Of a DNA stretch of 64,000 nucleotides, positions 9,205 through 21,600 are shown piece after piece. The notes beneath the pieces are model-generated. The model saw nothing but the letters and a program-made list of their open reading frames with translations. It searched no databases and was not told the DNA's origin. The DNA comes from Chaetoceros tenuissimus (lineage: Eukaryota > Bacillariophyta > Thalassiosirophyceae > Chaetocerotales > Chaetocerotaceae): contig BLLK01000077.1 of assembly GCA_021927905.1 (NCBI GenBank), forward strand, positions 1 to 64,000, read 5' to 3'. The position numbers were made by a program, and so were the translations under genes. Positions within the stretch are counted from its first letter, which is position 1. The number at the start of each line of letters is the position of its first letter.

Positions 9205-11771
9205 TAGAAACGAGGAACATCTATTTTGTCTCTCTTTCTGATTTATACTTAATTCAATATTTATAATGTCTTAGAAAATTTCAGAAAAGTGCAGCTTTGT
9301 CCTTTCATGTCAAGGCTTTCTATTTGAAATTTTAAAAATGTGTAACATACGTGATACGAAGTCTGAGGCATATGGGGAAAATGAAAAACTTGGAAGTCAT
9401 TGAACAAGTGCAACAAAAGAGGAACTTGCAGAATGCTTGTAAACCAAAAATTTCTCAAAGATAAATTGAATTCATTAAGAAGTACATCTTAAACAAAGCA
9501 ACAAATATGGAAGAATGAAGCATACTACCGATTGGGACATCTAAAAAGCGGGAATCAAGCTTACTTCAAGCGGAATGCCTCATTCCGGTCTCAAACTGAC
9601 ACAATTGGAGGTAAGTAGCTTTATATGAACGAGTTAGAACAATATTGATATCTTAAAGACTGACCTGCATTGTAATTTCTATACGTTGATTCTAATTGAA
9701 AGATTATACAAACAAATTTCATTTAAACAATAAAAAAATAGAAAAATCATCAAGCTTCCCAACAAAGCTTCCCAACAAAGCTTCCCTACAATTTATCGAT
9801 TGGGACTTCTCAGAAAACTTACTTCAAGTGATTTGGAAATCTTGAGAAGGTAGAACAATTTTTGTACCTCGCTTCTGCTGACGCTAGTATGTGAGATAGT
9901 CAAAAGTAAAGAAGATACCAACTACACAATGCTTAGTAGGAGGTTCTATGTTGATAGGGGTTCTTTGCTCCTCTCAAATGAGGATTCTTCATCCTTTATA
10001 ACACTTGTTTTTTCTACTACATTGGTTTCATCTTTCCTTGTCTCATTGCTTTGAAAAGGTAGCTTGTGTTATCGACTGCTCATTTGGAACAAGCGATTGG
10101 GAACTACTTTTGGTGAAGAGTGAATCCTCCGCTTTTAGACAAGCGAACCAAGTACACAAGTTTTCCAAATGATTTGCATTGGATTTGTCTACATTTTCTC
10201 TTATCATAGCAATCACTTCGTACTTGCAATTGTAATTCAGAGTAGGATGAAAAGAGCTAATTCTCCGATAATTCCTTGAAACATAATACCATTATATTTA
10301 TTGCAGAGATGCATGCTTTTGTTATATTTTTTTGGTCCACATGTATGCCGGATTATCAGATCTATGTCATGCAAGAACAATTCTTTGCCTTGATTTGCAC
10401 ATTGTAAAATTCACTGAAACATTATTTCGAGTAAAGTCTCGAGCATTCCAAAGTCATTGTTAGTCATATTCAGAGTCTATCGTTTGTAAAGCAGCCATTC
10501 ATTCGGTAGTTTGGTAGGCATTAGGAATGTGTTGAAATAATGCGTGTTGTATTTGTCACCGCAAATTGAACAAACAAACGCAGACTGGAAAAAATCTCTT
10601 TTTTCCATCTTTTCCCAATGCTGAAGCAACTAATACCGATTTGTGTTAATACCAATGAAGAAGGGTCTACTTCCAATAGCGCTTGAAGCCTTTCATTAAT
10701 CTTTGAAAAGAAAATGACCCCTACGAATGGATTGTTCTCGCTCATTATTCAACAGTCCCAAAGGAAACATTCACTTCGTGCACTTCAGTTATTTTCCTTG
10801 TCAATTCTTTTCTTACAACATCGGGCTTCAGTTGTACCTGTACATCAGCAGCAAATATACGAGCTCATTTGATTTATCGATCGTGGTCGTCCTCATCTTA
10901 GAGGTTCACATCGGCTGACATGATTTGTCAAATTACAAATGTAAAGAAATAGCCATTGAAGGATGCTGTGTTTGGTTTCCCCTATTACTCTCGCTTCCTT
11001 ACTACATACTAGTTCTTGATGGTGCTAGAGCAAACAAGAACGAGCTAGCTAGACTTTTCTTATGATGACGGAAATTATAAGCGGCGTGTCGTCATCTCAA
11101 AGTAGTACTAGTACAGCCAAGTGATTGGTAAAGCAGCTCCATTCTGAGATATATCTATTCCAATAGTTGAAAGCGAAATGATGTCTTAGATTGATCATGG
11201 CCTTTTGAAAGTGGCTTGCAATTGACAACTGACCATTGAGCGGAGAGAAAGAAGATGGTATTACAAGCGTTTGCACACTTGTATTTCAAAAGGTAAGGTA
11301 CCATGAAGTTGAAAGCAAACTGAATGATGCATCATCATCATGAAGCACAAAAACGTACGTCATAGTTAAATGTAAGGCCATTATTGTCGGATTGGGATTT
11401 TGGACAGACATAGTGGATGCCACTTTTATTTGATCATGTCTAAAGTTTACTTTTACTCAAAGTCATCAGCTACTGAAACATTTCATGTTGGACAATTAAA
11501 AATTATAGATTTTTCAATCGATGAGATATTTCCTGAAATTGAACCTCCTTGTACTAAAACAAGTTAAATCAACCAAGTGAATTTTTCAAAAAAAAATTGA
11601 AAGGGGTACAAAATGGGAATAAAATGTCACGCATGACTGTTCTTTCATTTTTGCTTCCTCTCATCTTTTGGAACTTGATTGAAACAATCCATGTTTCATA
11701 TTTTCTTTTTTGATTGAATAGCAATACTCTTACACTGCAATAATAGCAATACATTTGACGCAAATAGTTTC
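9205..11771. other. 2.6-kb gene-poor spacer right of the retroelement
   Basis: No reading frame here has a convincing length, composition or family resemblance. It contains a threefold 13-bp tandem repeat (9752-9790) and a diverged dispersed repeat sharing GATTGGGAC..CTT(A)CTTCAAG at 9531-9575 and 9799-9833. Small frames on both strands at 10521-10918 and 11569-11763 look random and AT-driven. Confidence 0.6.
9752..9790. repeat. Three tandem copies of a 13-bp unit
   Basis: The unit AAGCTTCCCAACA occurs three times head to tail; the third copy differs by one base. It lies in non-coding sequence and has no obvious role. Confidence 0.8.
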
Positions 11772-12761
11772 ATGTCTACTACATCCCCACTGCATCTTCT
11801 AGATGACAGTTTTGAGTCGCAATTGATTTGCTCTCTTTATTTGGATATCTGCCATAAAGATCTAGAATTGCAGAAATCGGTAAGACTGTATGTTGAAACT
11901 TAAATTACTCTTGTATCGAGGATGTAATAGAGACTCACTTCGTCTCTTTATAAATAGGAGTCTTTGCTGATACTACAAAGCATTGTATCTGGATCCATTC
12001 TCAGACGTGATTTTCAAGCTCCAGCTATTACAAATGCAAGAATAGCTGCAAAGTTAACTGGGCATCTTGATCTTTTTGAAAGTTGTAGTGATGCAAATAT
12101 TGCAAAAAGATGCAGTAAAGAGGATGTGATTCTTTCCCATACTTTTGGTTATGATGCTAGACAAGAGAATTCAAATGGAAAAGATAGTACTCGCCAGACT
12201 ATAGAACCTCAAAACGATGTGCATGTCGTCGCTAGCAAACTAAAAGGAAAGGACTCTCATATAATACCACCGAACCCAATCAAAAGAAAACATAATGAAA
12301 AAGAAGATCAGTTACTACTATTAAATCAAACTAGTGCAAGTTTCATACAAGCAGGAGTTGATCAGCTTCTTCATCATTTTGAATCTCCACTTGAGTCTAG
12401 ACCAAACATTGATCTAGCATTATTGCAAGTAAACCTTCCAAAACCGAACCAAGTTGGCAATCAAGGTCGTTTAGACTTTTATGAAAAAGTGTTGGCATTG
12501 AAAAAGTACAAAGAAAAGAATAGCCATATGAACATCAACACCGATGACCAAGAGTTTCGCGATTTAATAAATTTTTGCCGTAGAAATAGATTTCACTATC
12601 GACAGCATCTGCAAGGCGTTAAAGTCATGCCAAAGTATAAAATTGACTTGTTGAATGAAATTGGATTTGATTGGGAAAGCAAGGATGATAATAAACCAAA
12701 AACTTTAACAACGCCTATAGGCACATTGGTGAAAAAGGGAAACGGATATGTCCTTTTGTAA
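11772..12761 (+). CDS. Helicase-associated (HA) domain protein, two exons
   Basis: Exon 1 is 11772-11879 (ATG, 36 codons) and exon 2 is 11958-12761. The 78-bp intron has donor GTAAGA and an acceptor after TAAATAG, and the frame continues in phase 0, giving about 303 residues. The C-terminal 75 residues match the helicase-associated repeat: YEKVLALKKYKEKNSHMNI, a central Trp/Phe-containing helix and IGFDWESK near the end. Such HA repeats are very common in diatoms, often in proteins without a helicase, and are thought to bind nucleic acid. The N-terminal two thirds are unrecognised, Ser/Lys-rich and probably disordered. The protein is probably nuclear, but I see no decisive signal. The start is chosen as the first ATG of the exon that splices in frame. 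Confidence 0.6.
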
Positions 12762-12823
12762 TGAAGTTTGTATAATAGCAAGCTTAGTATAGATATAAAC
12801 ATTAGCTGAAATACTGTATCATA

Positions 12824-13678
12824 TTATAGACCAAGAACGCCGACACCAATGAGTCCATTCGGGCAAGCGCTCTGTTCCAACTTCCCCTCTTTCGCTAGCT
12901 TACTCGCTAGACTATTGTAACTGTTTGGATAATTTTCATTCAAATTAAATCCATCATGAAACTGATGATATTGTTCAGCGACATAAAATGGAAACTTGTC
13001 ACTATCCATAATGAAACTGACAGCTCTCAATTCTTTATCATTTCCTTTTCCAATTGCGAAATCAAGTTTATCCCCAGTAGCCTTTGATGCTTCAATTAAT
13101 TCTTGAGCCAATGGCGACTTGGATCCACCTGGTATACCAACCAAGTTACGATACTCTGGACCTCGATCACCATTTTGATCTGGACGATTTCCTTTCGCAT
13201 CAAAAAGTAAAAAGTATTCCCTCGCAAAATCTTTAAACTTGGAAGGAGGAATGGACATGGATACCACTTCTGCATGACCTAATTTTCCATAATCTCCTAT
13301 ATTGAGTGCATTATGATAGCAGACTTTCTCCGATGGTACAAGTCCTCCCGCATATCCCGCTCTAGATGTGAGATCTAAATCGGCTCTCTTGAGAATATTC
13401 TTTTCAGCCATTACAAATTCATGCATCACATGCCAGAAACAGCCACAGCCAAAGTAGACTTGGATAAATTCTTCTTCTTCTGCTTGTGCTGGTAGAGTAG
13501 GTAAAATATTACTTGCTACAAGTGACGATCCGACAATAGATCGAAGGATCTGTCGACGAGACGACGACGAAGAGGAAGTAGTGATGCTCTTGCTGTTATC
13601 ACTGACCCCAAAAGATGCGACATAATTCCAGCCCGAAATGAATAGTAAAGAAAAGAGCGGAGATGTAAGAAGCTTCAT
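12824..13678 (-). CDS. msrA: Peptide-methionine sulfoxide reductase A (MsrA)-type protein with thylakoid-lumen style presequence
   Basis: This 284-residue protein has the MsrA core: GCFW with the presumed nucleophile Cys80, GYAGG near 109-113, KLGHAEVV near 132-139 and a GDRGPEYRN block near 170-178. MsrA reduces methionine-S-sulfoxide in oxidised proteins. The sequence after GCFW is HVMHEF instead of the usual GVE, so the usual catalytic Glu position is altered; this looks like a distinct subfamily, not a damaged copy. The presequence has three parts: a signal peptide (residues 1-21), a Phe-containing junction VASF that resembles the diatom plastid ASAFAP motif, and a twin-Arg segment (SRRQILRSIVG, Arg41-42) followed by a hydrophobic stretch and PAQA before EEEE. 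That is what a Tat-imported thylakoid-lumen protein looks like. Localisation is inferred from sequence. Confidence 0.78.
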   Translation of the reverse strand: MKLLTSPLFSLLFISGWNYVASFGVSDNSKSITTSSSSSSRRQILRSIVGSSLVASNILPTLPAQAEEEEFIQVYFGCGCFWHVMHEFVMAEKNILKRADLDLTSRAGYAGGLVPSEKVCYHNALNIGDYGKLGHAEVVSMSIPPSKFKDFAREYFLLFDAKGNRPDQNGDRGPEYRNLVGIPGGSKSPLAQELIEASKATGDKLDFAIGKGNDKELRAVSFIMDSDKFPFYVAEQYHQFHDGFNLNENYPNSYNSLASKLAKEGKLEQSACPNGLIGVGVLGL

Positions 13679-14173
13679 GAGTCTATTCTTAAATATCTAT
13701 AGTATATAGAGTTGCACTCAACTCCTTTTCTTTTAAGAGAGCCATCATCATCATAGAAGATCATAGATGTGTGCCGTGTGTGTGAGATACTGATTCTTGT
13801 GATGGCCAACGTACTTCTTCAACACGTATGTACGTCCTGTACTTCGATATCTGATTATGACAGAGGGACAATGACCTCCTGCCTGATTTTGTTTTGATTT
13901 TATGAATTTTCAATTGGGACAAGTTCTAGACTTATTCTTTTTTAATAATACATTTTTTATCAATATTTTCATTGTGTATGTAGCGAACGATTACTAAAAT
14001 CATAACAGCCTGGAATTGCTAGTACACCAAAAGCGATGAGAATGCTTAAATGAAAATAAAATTGACTTTACTGTAACAATGTATCTTTCATATCTTGATT
14101 ATACCTCTATCTTGAGAACATAATGTTTAGAATTACGTAGAAGGGAAAATGAATAGTGATACGGATATAAAAT
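13679..14173. other. Spacer upstream of the MsrA gene
   Basis: AT-rich sequence containing the presumed MsrA promoter at its left edge. No gene, repeat array or RNA gene was seen. Confidence 0.5.
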
Positions 14174-14470
14174 TTATTCATCAGATTTTGAAACATGGCA
14201 AGCGAGAACTCTCAGGTAAGGGCGGCAGGTATATAAAATACATGTTAAACCATGGGCTGCGCCCACATAAAAAGTATTCATCCATTTCCACATTAGCGGA
14301 GCGCCGTTTTCTGACTGTTCTGCAACTTCCATTCCTTGCTGAATTATTTGGACTAGTGATCTTTTGATTGCGTCGGATCCATATGACTCATCGCTCGCCA
14401 AGCAGAGAACGTACATAAAGTAAAGCTGAGATGAACCCAGTTCGGCCGTAAAGTAATTCACATTCATCAT
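14174..14470 (-). pseudogene. LanC-like (LANCL) protein fragment
   Basis: The 98-residue frame matches an internal piece of eukaryotic LanC-like proteins: a helix ending NGAPLMWKWMNTFYVG, then the family signature GAAHGLTCILY. LANCL proteins are about 400 residues long and carry zinc ligands (a Cys and a CHG motif) downstream. None of these is found here, and the frame stops about 20 residues after the signature. The flanking 300 bases on either side hold no further LanC sequence and I found no splice sites that would rescue it. It is best read as a relic of a once complete gene, or a transferred exon. LANCL enzymes elsewhere add glutathione to dehydroamino acids. Confidence 0.6.
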
Positions 14471-14764
14471 CTCGAAAAAACAATCTTATTTCTTTTCAAA
14501 TGAAAAGCTGTAAAAAAGAGAGACTCTTTTATTTTGTGATACACTTTGTCCTTTGCGAACTCGAATAAAGAGAAGCCCTATCATTTTGTAAGGACAGTTA
14601 TAACATCATCTGTGCAAACCAATGACGATGCTACAGCAGCATAGTTGAAAAATCTCAAAGATAAAAGGCTCTATACAATTTTTCTTTTATTTATTTACTC
14701 ATTGCATTTTGCAATGCTTCACCTCTATAAATACCACGTAGATATATATTCGCATCTTTCACAA

Positions 14765-16244
14765 CTATAGTTCCCCGACTTCTTGACTCATCAACATCTT
14801 TTCAAGTTGCGACAATTTAAAATTTACACTCTGCAACTCTTTCGTCATTAGATATTGACTTCCTACAGAAAATATTAGCAAAAGAAGCAGCAAGACTGTT
14901 TGTAAGTCTATGCTCTTTCTTGTCTGAACGACGTCCTTCTTATCATCAGATTCAGATACACTTTGTCGCTCAACATGCACTTCGTGCACAACTGGCACTT
15001 CAACATTCTCTCTATCATCCGAAGTGCCCTTTTTAAGAGCAGACTGTATCATATCAACATATCCCTTATGAAATTCCGTAACATCCCTTACAGAAGTACT
15101 CTTGATAATAGACTCAAAAAAGGTTCGTTTGACAAACACATTGCCAAATTCAATGGTCAAGAGTACCTTTTCTCCAGACCTTTCTACAATATACCGATCC
15201 GCAACATAAAAGCAATCCGCAAGAGGTACATCATTGATCCAAGTTTCCGTCTCTACAACAATAGCATTTGGAAATCTTTTGTAGAGTTGGGTCTTGGTAG
15301 CTGCTCCCGATGGCGGTGCAATTTTGACAGGTATATTGATAGGATGATCGTATTGAATCGTTCGTTCTGAAGTATACGATGAGGTCGGTTTCCAATCTGT
15401 AGCGGTTGTATCTAAGTCTCCCGTGTCCGTATGATGTTTGGCAAGGCTAAAGGAGGCATCGTTTGCTAGAAATTGTCGATGAAATTCTTCGAGAGTTGTC
15501 TGTAACTCCATTTTCTAAAAAAAGAAGGAAAAGTGAGTTCAAGTATTTTCAACTCTCATTTAGAGCAATTTCATGTATCATAATGCTTACCTCAACGACA
15601 GTTTCGGTATACTTATCGTCCTTCTCATTCCTCGTCTGTTGAAACTCAGTCCAAATCCTATTCAACTCTTCATCACTCACTTCCTCAAACGAATCAACCA
15701 AACTAATTTGTTCCTGACTTATTTCTGTCAACTCTTCACTTGCCTGAGTGTCACCATCTAAATCACCAAAACTAACCCTGGCAAAGAATTCATTGACGAC
15801 TCCTTCCTGTTGTCGTACATGTTGTGATTCATCTAATGAAATGGACGAATCTTTTTTCCATACTTTGTGCAATTCTTCATGAACTTTCTCATGACTTTCG
15901 TGAAATTGTAATTTATACGTTGTGCCTTCTCGTGTGGATATTTGTATAGTTTCTTCTTGAAGGGCGATGGAAGCGATTGAGTCCCAAGTTAGAATTTCTT
16001 TATCGAGTTCTACGAATAATATCGAGCGACGGATGAGAATTGCCTTGGAGGAGATGTAGATTTGATATGTGTTATTTTTATATTGACACGAATAAACTAC
16101 AAGGATGGTACCAATGACTGGTCCGAATGGATTGAATAGCTGTTGTTGCTTGGAAGTGTTCTTTGTATTGGAGGAACGGAGGCTTGGATGTGTTGACACA
16201 TCTTGAAGAGGGGAACAGATGGAATCCAGTTGATCGAATATCAT
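14765..16244 (-). CDS. GRAM-VASt (Lam/Aster-like) membrane-contact-site lipid-transfer protein, two exons
   Basis: Reading on the minus strand, exon 1 is 16244-15591 and exon 2 is 15514-14765. The 76-bp intron has donor GTAAGC and acceptor CTTTTTTTAG, and joins them in phase 0 to give about 467 residues. Exon 1 holds a GRAM domain (residues about 45-130, beta-rich, YKNNTYQIYISSKAI to LHKVWKK). Exon 2 holds a VASt/START-like domain with the conserved NDVPLADCFYVADRY and VFVKRTFFESII segments. A single transmembrane helix near the C-terminus (VLLLLLLIFSVGSQYL) would anchor it. GRAM plus VASt plus a C-terminal helix is the architecture of yeast Lam and animal GRAMD1/Aster proteins, which move sterols between the ER and plasma membrane. 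The sterol ligand is inferred from family. Confidence 0.75.
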
Positions 16245-16781
16245 TTCTAGATGGATGAGGTTAACATGAAGACTGTTTCTTGATTTGAGTTGTATACAAT
16301 GAATCTATTAGATAAAGGAATGCTCAATTGAGAAAGCTAGAGTGATGGAATTAGGCTGCAGTACAACATTCCAGTTGTTGGTTGTTGGTTGTCACACGAG
16401 AGTTCTTTTTTGCTTTTTGGGAAATGTTGAAGCTGGACCGTTGAGAAGGCTGTCTTTTGCAGACAGTCAGTAAGAGCCTTTTAATAATTGTGTTGACACT
16501 TTTGATTGAATCGTTGTTGTCATTGGAAATTATAATAAGTAATACTAATTTTGTTAGGATGAGAAGTGTCTTGCGGAATGTGATAATGAGAAGGCTGAAA
16601 GAAAATATAAGAAGCGCACATCAAAGTATAGATGCTGTATCTTTGATAGCATAAAGATGTCGATTTTGTTGCCTTATTGCGATAGTATGTAATAAATTTT
16701 TAAAATATGCAATTATTATTTAAGGCAATAGTCAACGTGATGATTGCTTTCCAAAATTTCCAAAAACTGATAGGTACATTC
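16245..16781. other. Spacer between the GRAM-VASt gene and the small secreted gene
   Basis: Contains a 65-codon open stretch on the plus strand (16457-16654) of low complexity (Leu/Ile/Ser) with no family resemblance; I do not call it a gene. Otherwise it holds promoter and 3' UTR sequence only. Confidence 0.5.
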
Positions 16782-17306
16782 TTACATTGCACCCTCAGTA
16801 TCGATACTGCACATATTCATACACTTTTCTTCACTAATTGTAGTGGTATTTCCCTTTCTAGATTGGCGTAGATAACGAGTATTCTTGCTATCCCTTTTGC
16901 ATTCTTCTTTTCTGAATTGTAGACATGCATTTCGTGCCTTGTTCAGTTTGAAATTGGGTAGTGAGCCAAAGAAGACGTAATGGGTATGCATACAGGTTAC
17001 CATGAATCCTTCTTTACATGGATCTGGAAATTGAGACGTAGGAGAGGATGATGATCCTGTTTCAGCATCGTCGCTTTGAAGAAGTTGACGGCACTGTTTC
17101 AAGCATACTTGTTTAGGGTTATCTTTTTCCTTCTTCATCATCTTTCGTAGCGTCCTTTTGGTTCTATCTATGCGTATATGTTCTGAGATGGAGTAACGTA
17201 GATTGTAATTCTCGTGCCTTGGACCAGAAGCGCCATTGACTATGTATGTTTCGAATGAAAGAATTATAAGCATAGGCAATAGCATGCTTGATGAAAAAAG
17301 TTTCAT
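16782..17306 (-). CDS. Small secreted Cys-rich protein of unknown function
   Basis: The 174-residue frame starts with a clear signal peptide (MKLFSSSMLLPMLIILSF, cleavage near VNGA). The mature part is basic and carries eight Cys arranged as CLKQC, C, C, C, C and CMNMC, which fits four disulfides in an oxidising compartment. KRTLRKMMKKEK near residue 50 could be a proprotein-processing site. I recognise no family. It could be a lineage-specific secreted or cell-wall protein. It is intronless, and the ATG is followed directly by the signal peptide. Confidence 0.6.
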   Translation of the reverse strand: MKLFSSSMLLPMLIILSFETYIVNGASGPRHENYNLRYSISEHIRIDRTKRTLRKMMKKEKDNPKQVCLKQCRQLLQSDDAETGSSSSPTSQFPDPCKEGFMVTCMHTHYVFFGSLPNFKLNKARNACLQFRKEECKRDSKNTRYLRQSRKGNTTTISEEKCMNMCSIDTEGAM

Positions 17307-18658
17307 TGTTTTTCATATAATGAAACTTTACTTGCAATTCATTTATTTATAAGAACCCAGTTCCGGCACTATCGCTCCATCTTGCAAATTGTAAATACAA
17401 GGAGGTCAGCTGTTCATTCGGAAGGCTAGTCTGTATATACATTCATAGAACTTAGGCTTCTTTCTCAAAATATCAATACTTTATGAAAGTAGAGGATTCT
17501 TGATGAAAATTGTTCGAAAATGAATACCAATTTCGAAGAGGTGAGAAGGCTATCGAGAAGGGTTAGCTTTTAGTACAGAGAAAGATCAGCATCGTGATAG
17601 ATAACATTTATTCGGCTGAGACAAGGTATGACTAGAATAAATCTAACTATGGAAAAGTTTAAATACTACAAATTGATTGTATGATGTCTTTGTGGAGTAG
17701 CGGAATTTCTTACATATTACAACGTTATCAAAAGTACAATTTTTCGTTTGTTTCAACTCTCCAGATCGTCATATGCATATTTTATTAGCTTCAACTCTTA
17801 ACTAGCAGTGATTGTATTGTAAGCTGTAATTCTTTTCGCTGACTCTTTGATCCATGACGATAATGGCAGTTTGCCTTTTTCTCTTTTTCATATCATCTTT
17901 TCCTCTTGTCTTATCTTTTTAATTTCGAACTTGTACATCTCATATCTCATTTTCAATTTCAGCACATCTGCAGCTATAGTATCATTAGCAAGCATAACTT
18001 TCTTCCCTATTGAACCGAATTCTTCAGACAAGTCTCTCCCAAGAATTCTCAAAAAGAATAAGAAGAAGTGAAACCTCTTCAAAATTATATACATCCAGCT
18101 CTAATATCGCTTTTTATTGCATATATTCATGCTTCGGTCGAACATTGGAGGAATCATTTTCAAACCAAGAGAAAACTTGAGCAAGCACACATCGACCTCG
18201 ATCACTCGCTCGTTAGCCGTCACCAGTCAGTCTACATCTGAGGCCAACACAATGTATATGTAAATATCAGCTTCTAGAATTTATAATCGGATCATACATT
18301 GCTGCTAGCTAAGAAGAGTCTTCAATCTGAAAGGAATATTTACTTCCTTCTGCTTCCACACCTTCTTATCAGTGATATCTTCTATTCCATTCCTTTTCTT
18401 TGTATATCTTCTGCTTCTTTGCAATCAGATGAGATATCAGATGACACTTTTCTTTGATGGAGGACAGGATTCAACGGACGGTGCTATGCTACTGACGTAT
18501 GCTACCTAGTACATAAAGTACTTACACAGAGCATGTCCCCGGCAGTTCGCGCACTTTTTTATTGAAGAAGAATGAGAGACGATGAAAGATGAACGCGATT
18601 GAGGAATCAACATTGAATACAACCAATCACTACATGAATATATTTGAAAACAGTACCA
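17307..18658. other. 1.35-kb intergenic spacer
   Basis: AT-rich. Short frames at 17847-18094 on both strands overlap each other and show no family resemblance. The region presumably holds the promoters of the divergently transcribed secreted-protein gene and the LNR receptor gene. No RNA gene was seen. Confidence 0.5.
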
Positions 18659-21600
18659 ATGAGTATTCGAAATGATATCGATAGTCATTTAGATGATGAC
18701 TTGAGCTACATGGTCTCCCTTGACGGAGAAGACAAGGATGAGGAAGAGGGTGAAACAAAAGCTCTACTTATGAAAGTCATGAATGAAAATATTGCGAATA
18801 GAAGAGCTCTTAATGAACAAGAAAAACGTCATCAAGAACAGATAAAAAGACTGGAGAAAGCAATTTCATTGATGTCTATTCAACCACGTAGAACAAGCAT
18901 TCTTAGGTCAAGTGCGATGACTATGAACTCATTTCCAGATGATAAGGAGGAAGGAGCTCAAGAAGATAATTTAGGAGGACCCAACCCGCAATTGAGAACA
19001 AGCTTCCACGACGACGCAGTATCGGAATTAGATCAGCATACAAGAACAAGCTTTTCTAGAAGTAGTCTTACGCGTACGAAATCATATAGAAAAAATGATC
19101 AAGCTATCGATGAAATAAAGCCTAGAGGTTTACAAGACGACACATTTCGAGAAGCATTTCCATTTTCAAAAACGAATATTTTGAGAATGAGTACTGCTAA
19201 CATTGAATCATTTGACGATGAAGGCCAACGTCTATTTACAAATGACGAAGAAGAAAATGCTGATGACACGAATGTCAAAGAAACCGTCAAAATGAGATTC
19301 GCAGAAGATACCTTTTCGATCATGATGCTAAGTCCTCTTTTCAGCTGGGGATACTTCCTAGGGCTTATTACATTTGGTTTTCAAATAGCTCTTGCATCTG
19401 ACTACATATATTCCTTCATAAAGTTCACATTCATAAAGCAGCTATCAGAAGAAGGCAATAAATTCAGATTCAATATACCAATCGGGGTTTCAACAAGTGT
19501 TCGCTTTGGACAATACTGTGTGGCTTTACTCTCGATCTTTTTATCATCAGATATTCAAATAGCTATTCAATACCTACTTATATTTCGGAAAGGATCTGAC
19601 AATTTGCAAATACTAAAAGAGAATCAAATCGACAAAGCTGTAGTGATTCCATCTGGAGGACTCATGCGTAATACAATTTACTTTCCTAAACTACGGATAG
19701 GTGATTCGAAACGAAAAGATCAGAAGGACGAATGGCATAGAGTAGGTCCGACGCTATCCTCAACATCTCTTCCGATATCTAAAATGTTCATGTTAAGAGC
19801 AGTTTACTTCCCAAACATCCTCAGATTTCTACAAGGAATTGTAGTCATAGTAATGCTGATGATATTGATCATTCAAAATAATGACTTCATCGAGCTGTTG
19901 ATGAACTTCTCAGCTCTTTTCATCATTGCTCAAATTGATGATATTGTTTTCACACTTGTTAGAAGAGGATACTTTTTTGGATATCAAATATCGGAGGTTG
20001 CTTCGAAGATTGAAAAAATGGAAATCTCCGAGGAGAGAAAGCGTGGAAGGCAATTCTTCAATTCGTCTTTTTTCAAAGGATCCGTTATATTGGGATTCAT
20101 CAGTATGAGTATGATTGTCTACGTCTATGCTATAGCTAGACTGCAGGAAAAAGGCATCTTCTTGCAAATAAAGTATCCAGGATGCATTGTTAGTGACAAT
20201 GCAGACTTCGCTCTTATTGGAGATGGTATATGTCAAAAAGGGGAGCTTAATAATAACGAATGCGGTTTCGACGGAGGGGATTGCGAAGAATTCAATATCA
20301 AATATCCAGGTTGTTCTGCATTACTTCCTCTCAAAGTAGGTGATGATATTTGTGACGATGGGAATAATTACATTGAATGCCAATATGATGGGGGCGACTG
20401 TTGTCCTTTCGGTGATCCTACAAGACTTGATAAACTGGACGATTTTAATAAATTAAAGCAGACTCAGAGATGTGATGGAGGACTTTACTCTACAAGTCTA
20501 TGGTAAGCTTACGATGTGTCGATTTTTGCTAATTACGCACTTGCCGTAACTCACTACAATGCAACATCAGTGACTATGATGCAGGAGCGTGTGATTCATT
20601 ACGTGAACAATTCCCAAGATGTGACTTCAACAAAATTGGCAATCACTTTTCAGTGACTGATAATGTACCTACTTTGGGTGATACTTTCTGTGAAAGCACT
20701 CTTTACAATAATGAGAACTGTGGCTGGGAGTTCGGTGATTGCTTGGAGTGTAATAGTTTAGTTACTGACATAACGCTTACAGGCGATGGATATTGTCACG
20801 GTGGTTGGCACAACAGCAATTTTTGCAATAGTGATGGTAATGATTGTGACGCATTCAATGCTCGATATCCCGGATGCACTGAATACACAAATGCCATTTT
20901 AGACGAAAGAAAGCCTTTGAAATTAGTTCCAGTTCTTGGAAATGGCGCTTGTGAATCATTTTTATACAACAACAAAGACTGCGGTTATGAAAATGGAGAT
21001 TGCCTTACTTTCAACATCTTATACCCAGAATGTGCTGACAAAATAAAGGAATTGCTTGATTCAGGATTTCCACGAACTTCTCTTCCAATACTTGGGGATG
21101 GTATTTGTAACTCTGGTCTATATATGCTTCCTGAATGTGGTTTCGAAGATGGTGAATGTGAACAATGTTCTTTTGCGATTGAAAAATAAAACAAAGATAG
21201 GCGACGGTGTTTGTGACGGTCAAAGTTATATGTTAGAAATTTGTGGATATGATGGTGGCGACTGTTCAGAGTGCAAAGATGATGAAGGACACTTTTTTTC
21301 AAATCAAGACATGTGAGTTTTTGTATCATTCTCTATTAAGTCTCACTGAGATTATCTCACTTTTTGCATCAATGTAAAGCGGGAATGGACTCTGTTCTCT
21401 CGAGTATAATACAGAAGAATGCGGTTTCGATGGTGGGGACTGTACGGACTTTAATACTTTCAAAACAAAGTATCCGGACTGCTATAGAGATGAACTCCTC
21501 CAGGATGAGGAGGATAAACTCGATTTCTTTTTAGAGGGCGAAATGTAAGTTTAATTCAATACACTTAGATAATTGATAATTCTGAATTGTCAATAATATC

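Noticed and set aside
10521-10918. Short overlapping frames on both strands in the 9.2-11.8 kb spacer
   Set aside because: No family resemblance, no splice partners, AT-driven composition.
16457-16654. 65-codon plus-strand frame rich in Leu and Ile
   Set aside because: Low complexity, no signal peptide logic, lies in the upstream region of the GRAM-VASt gene.
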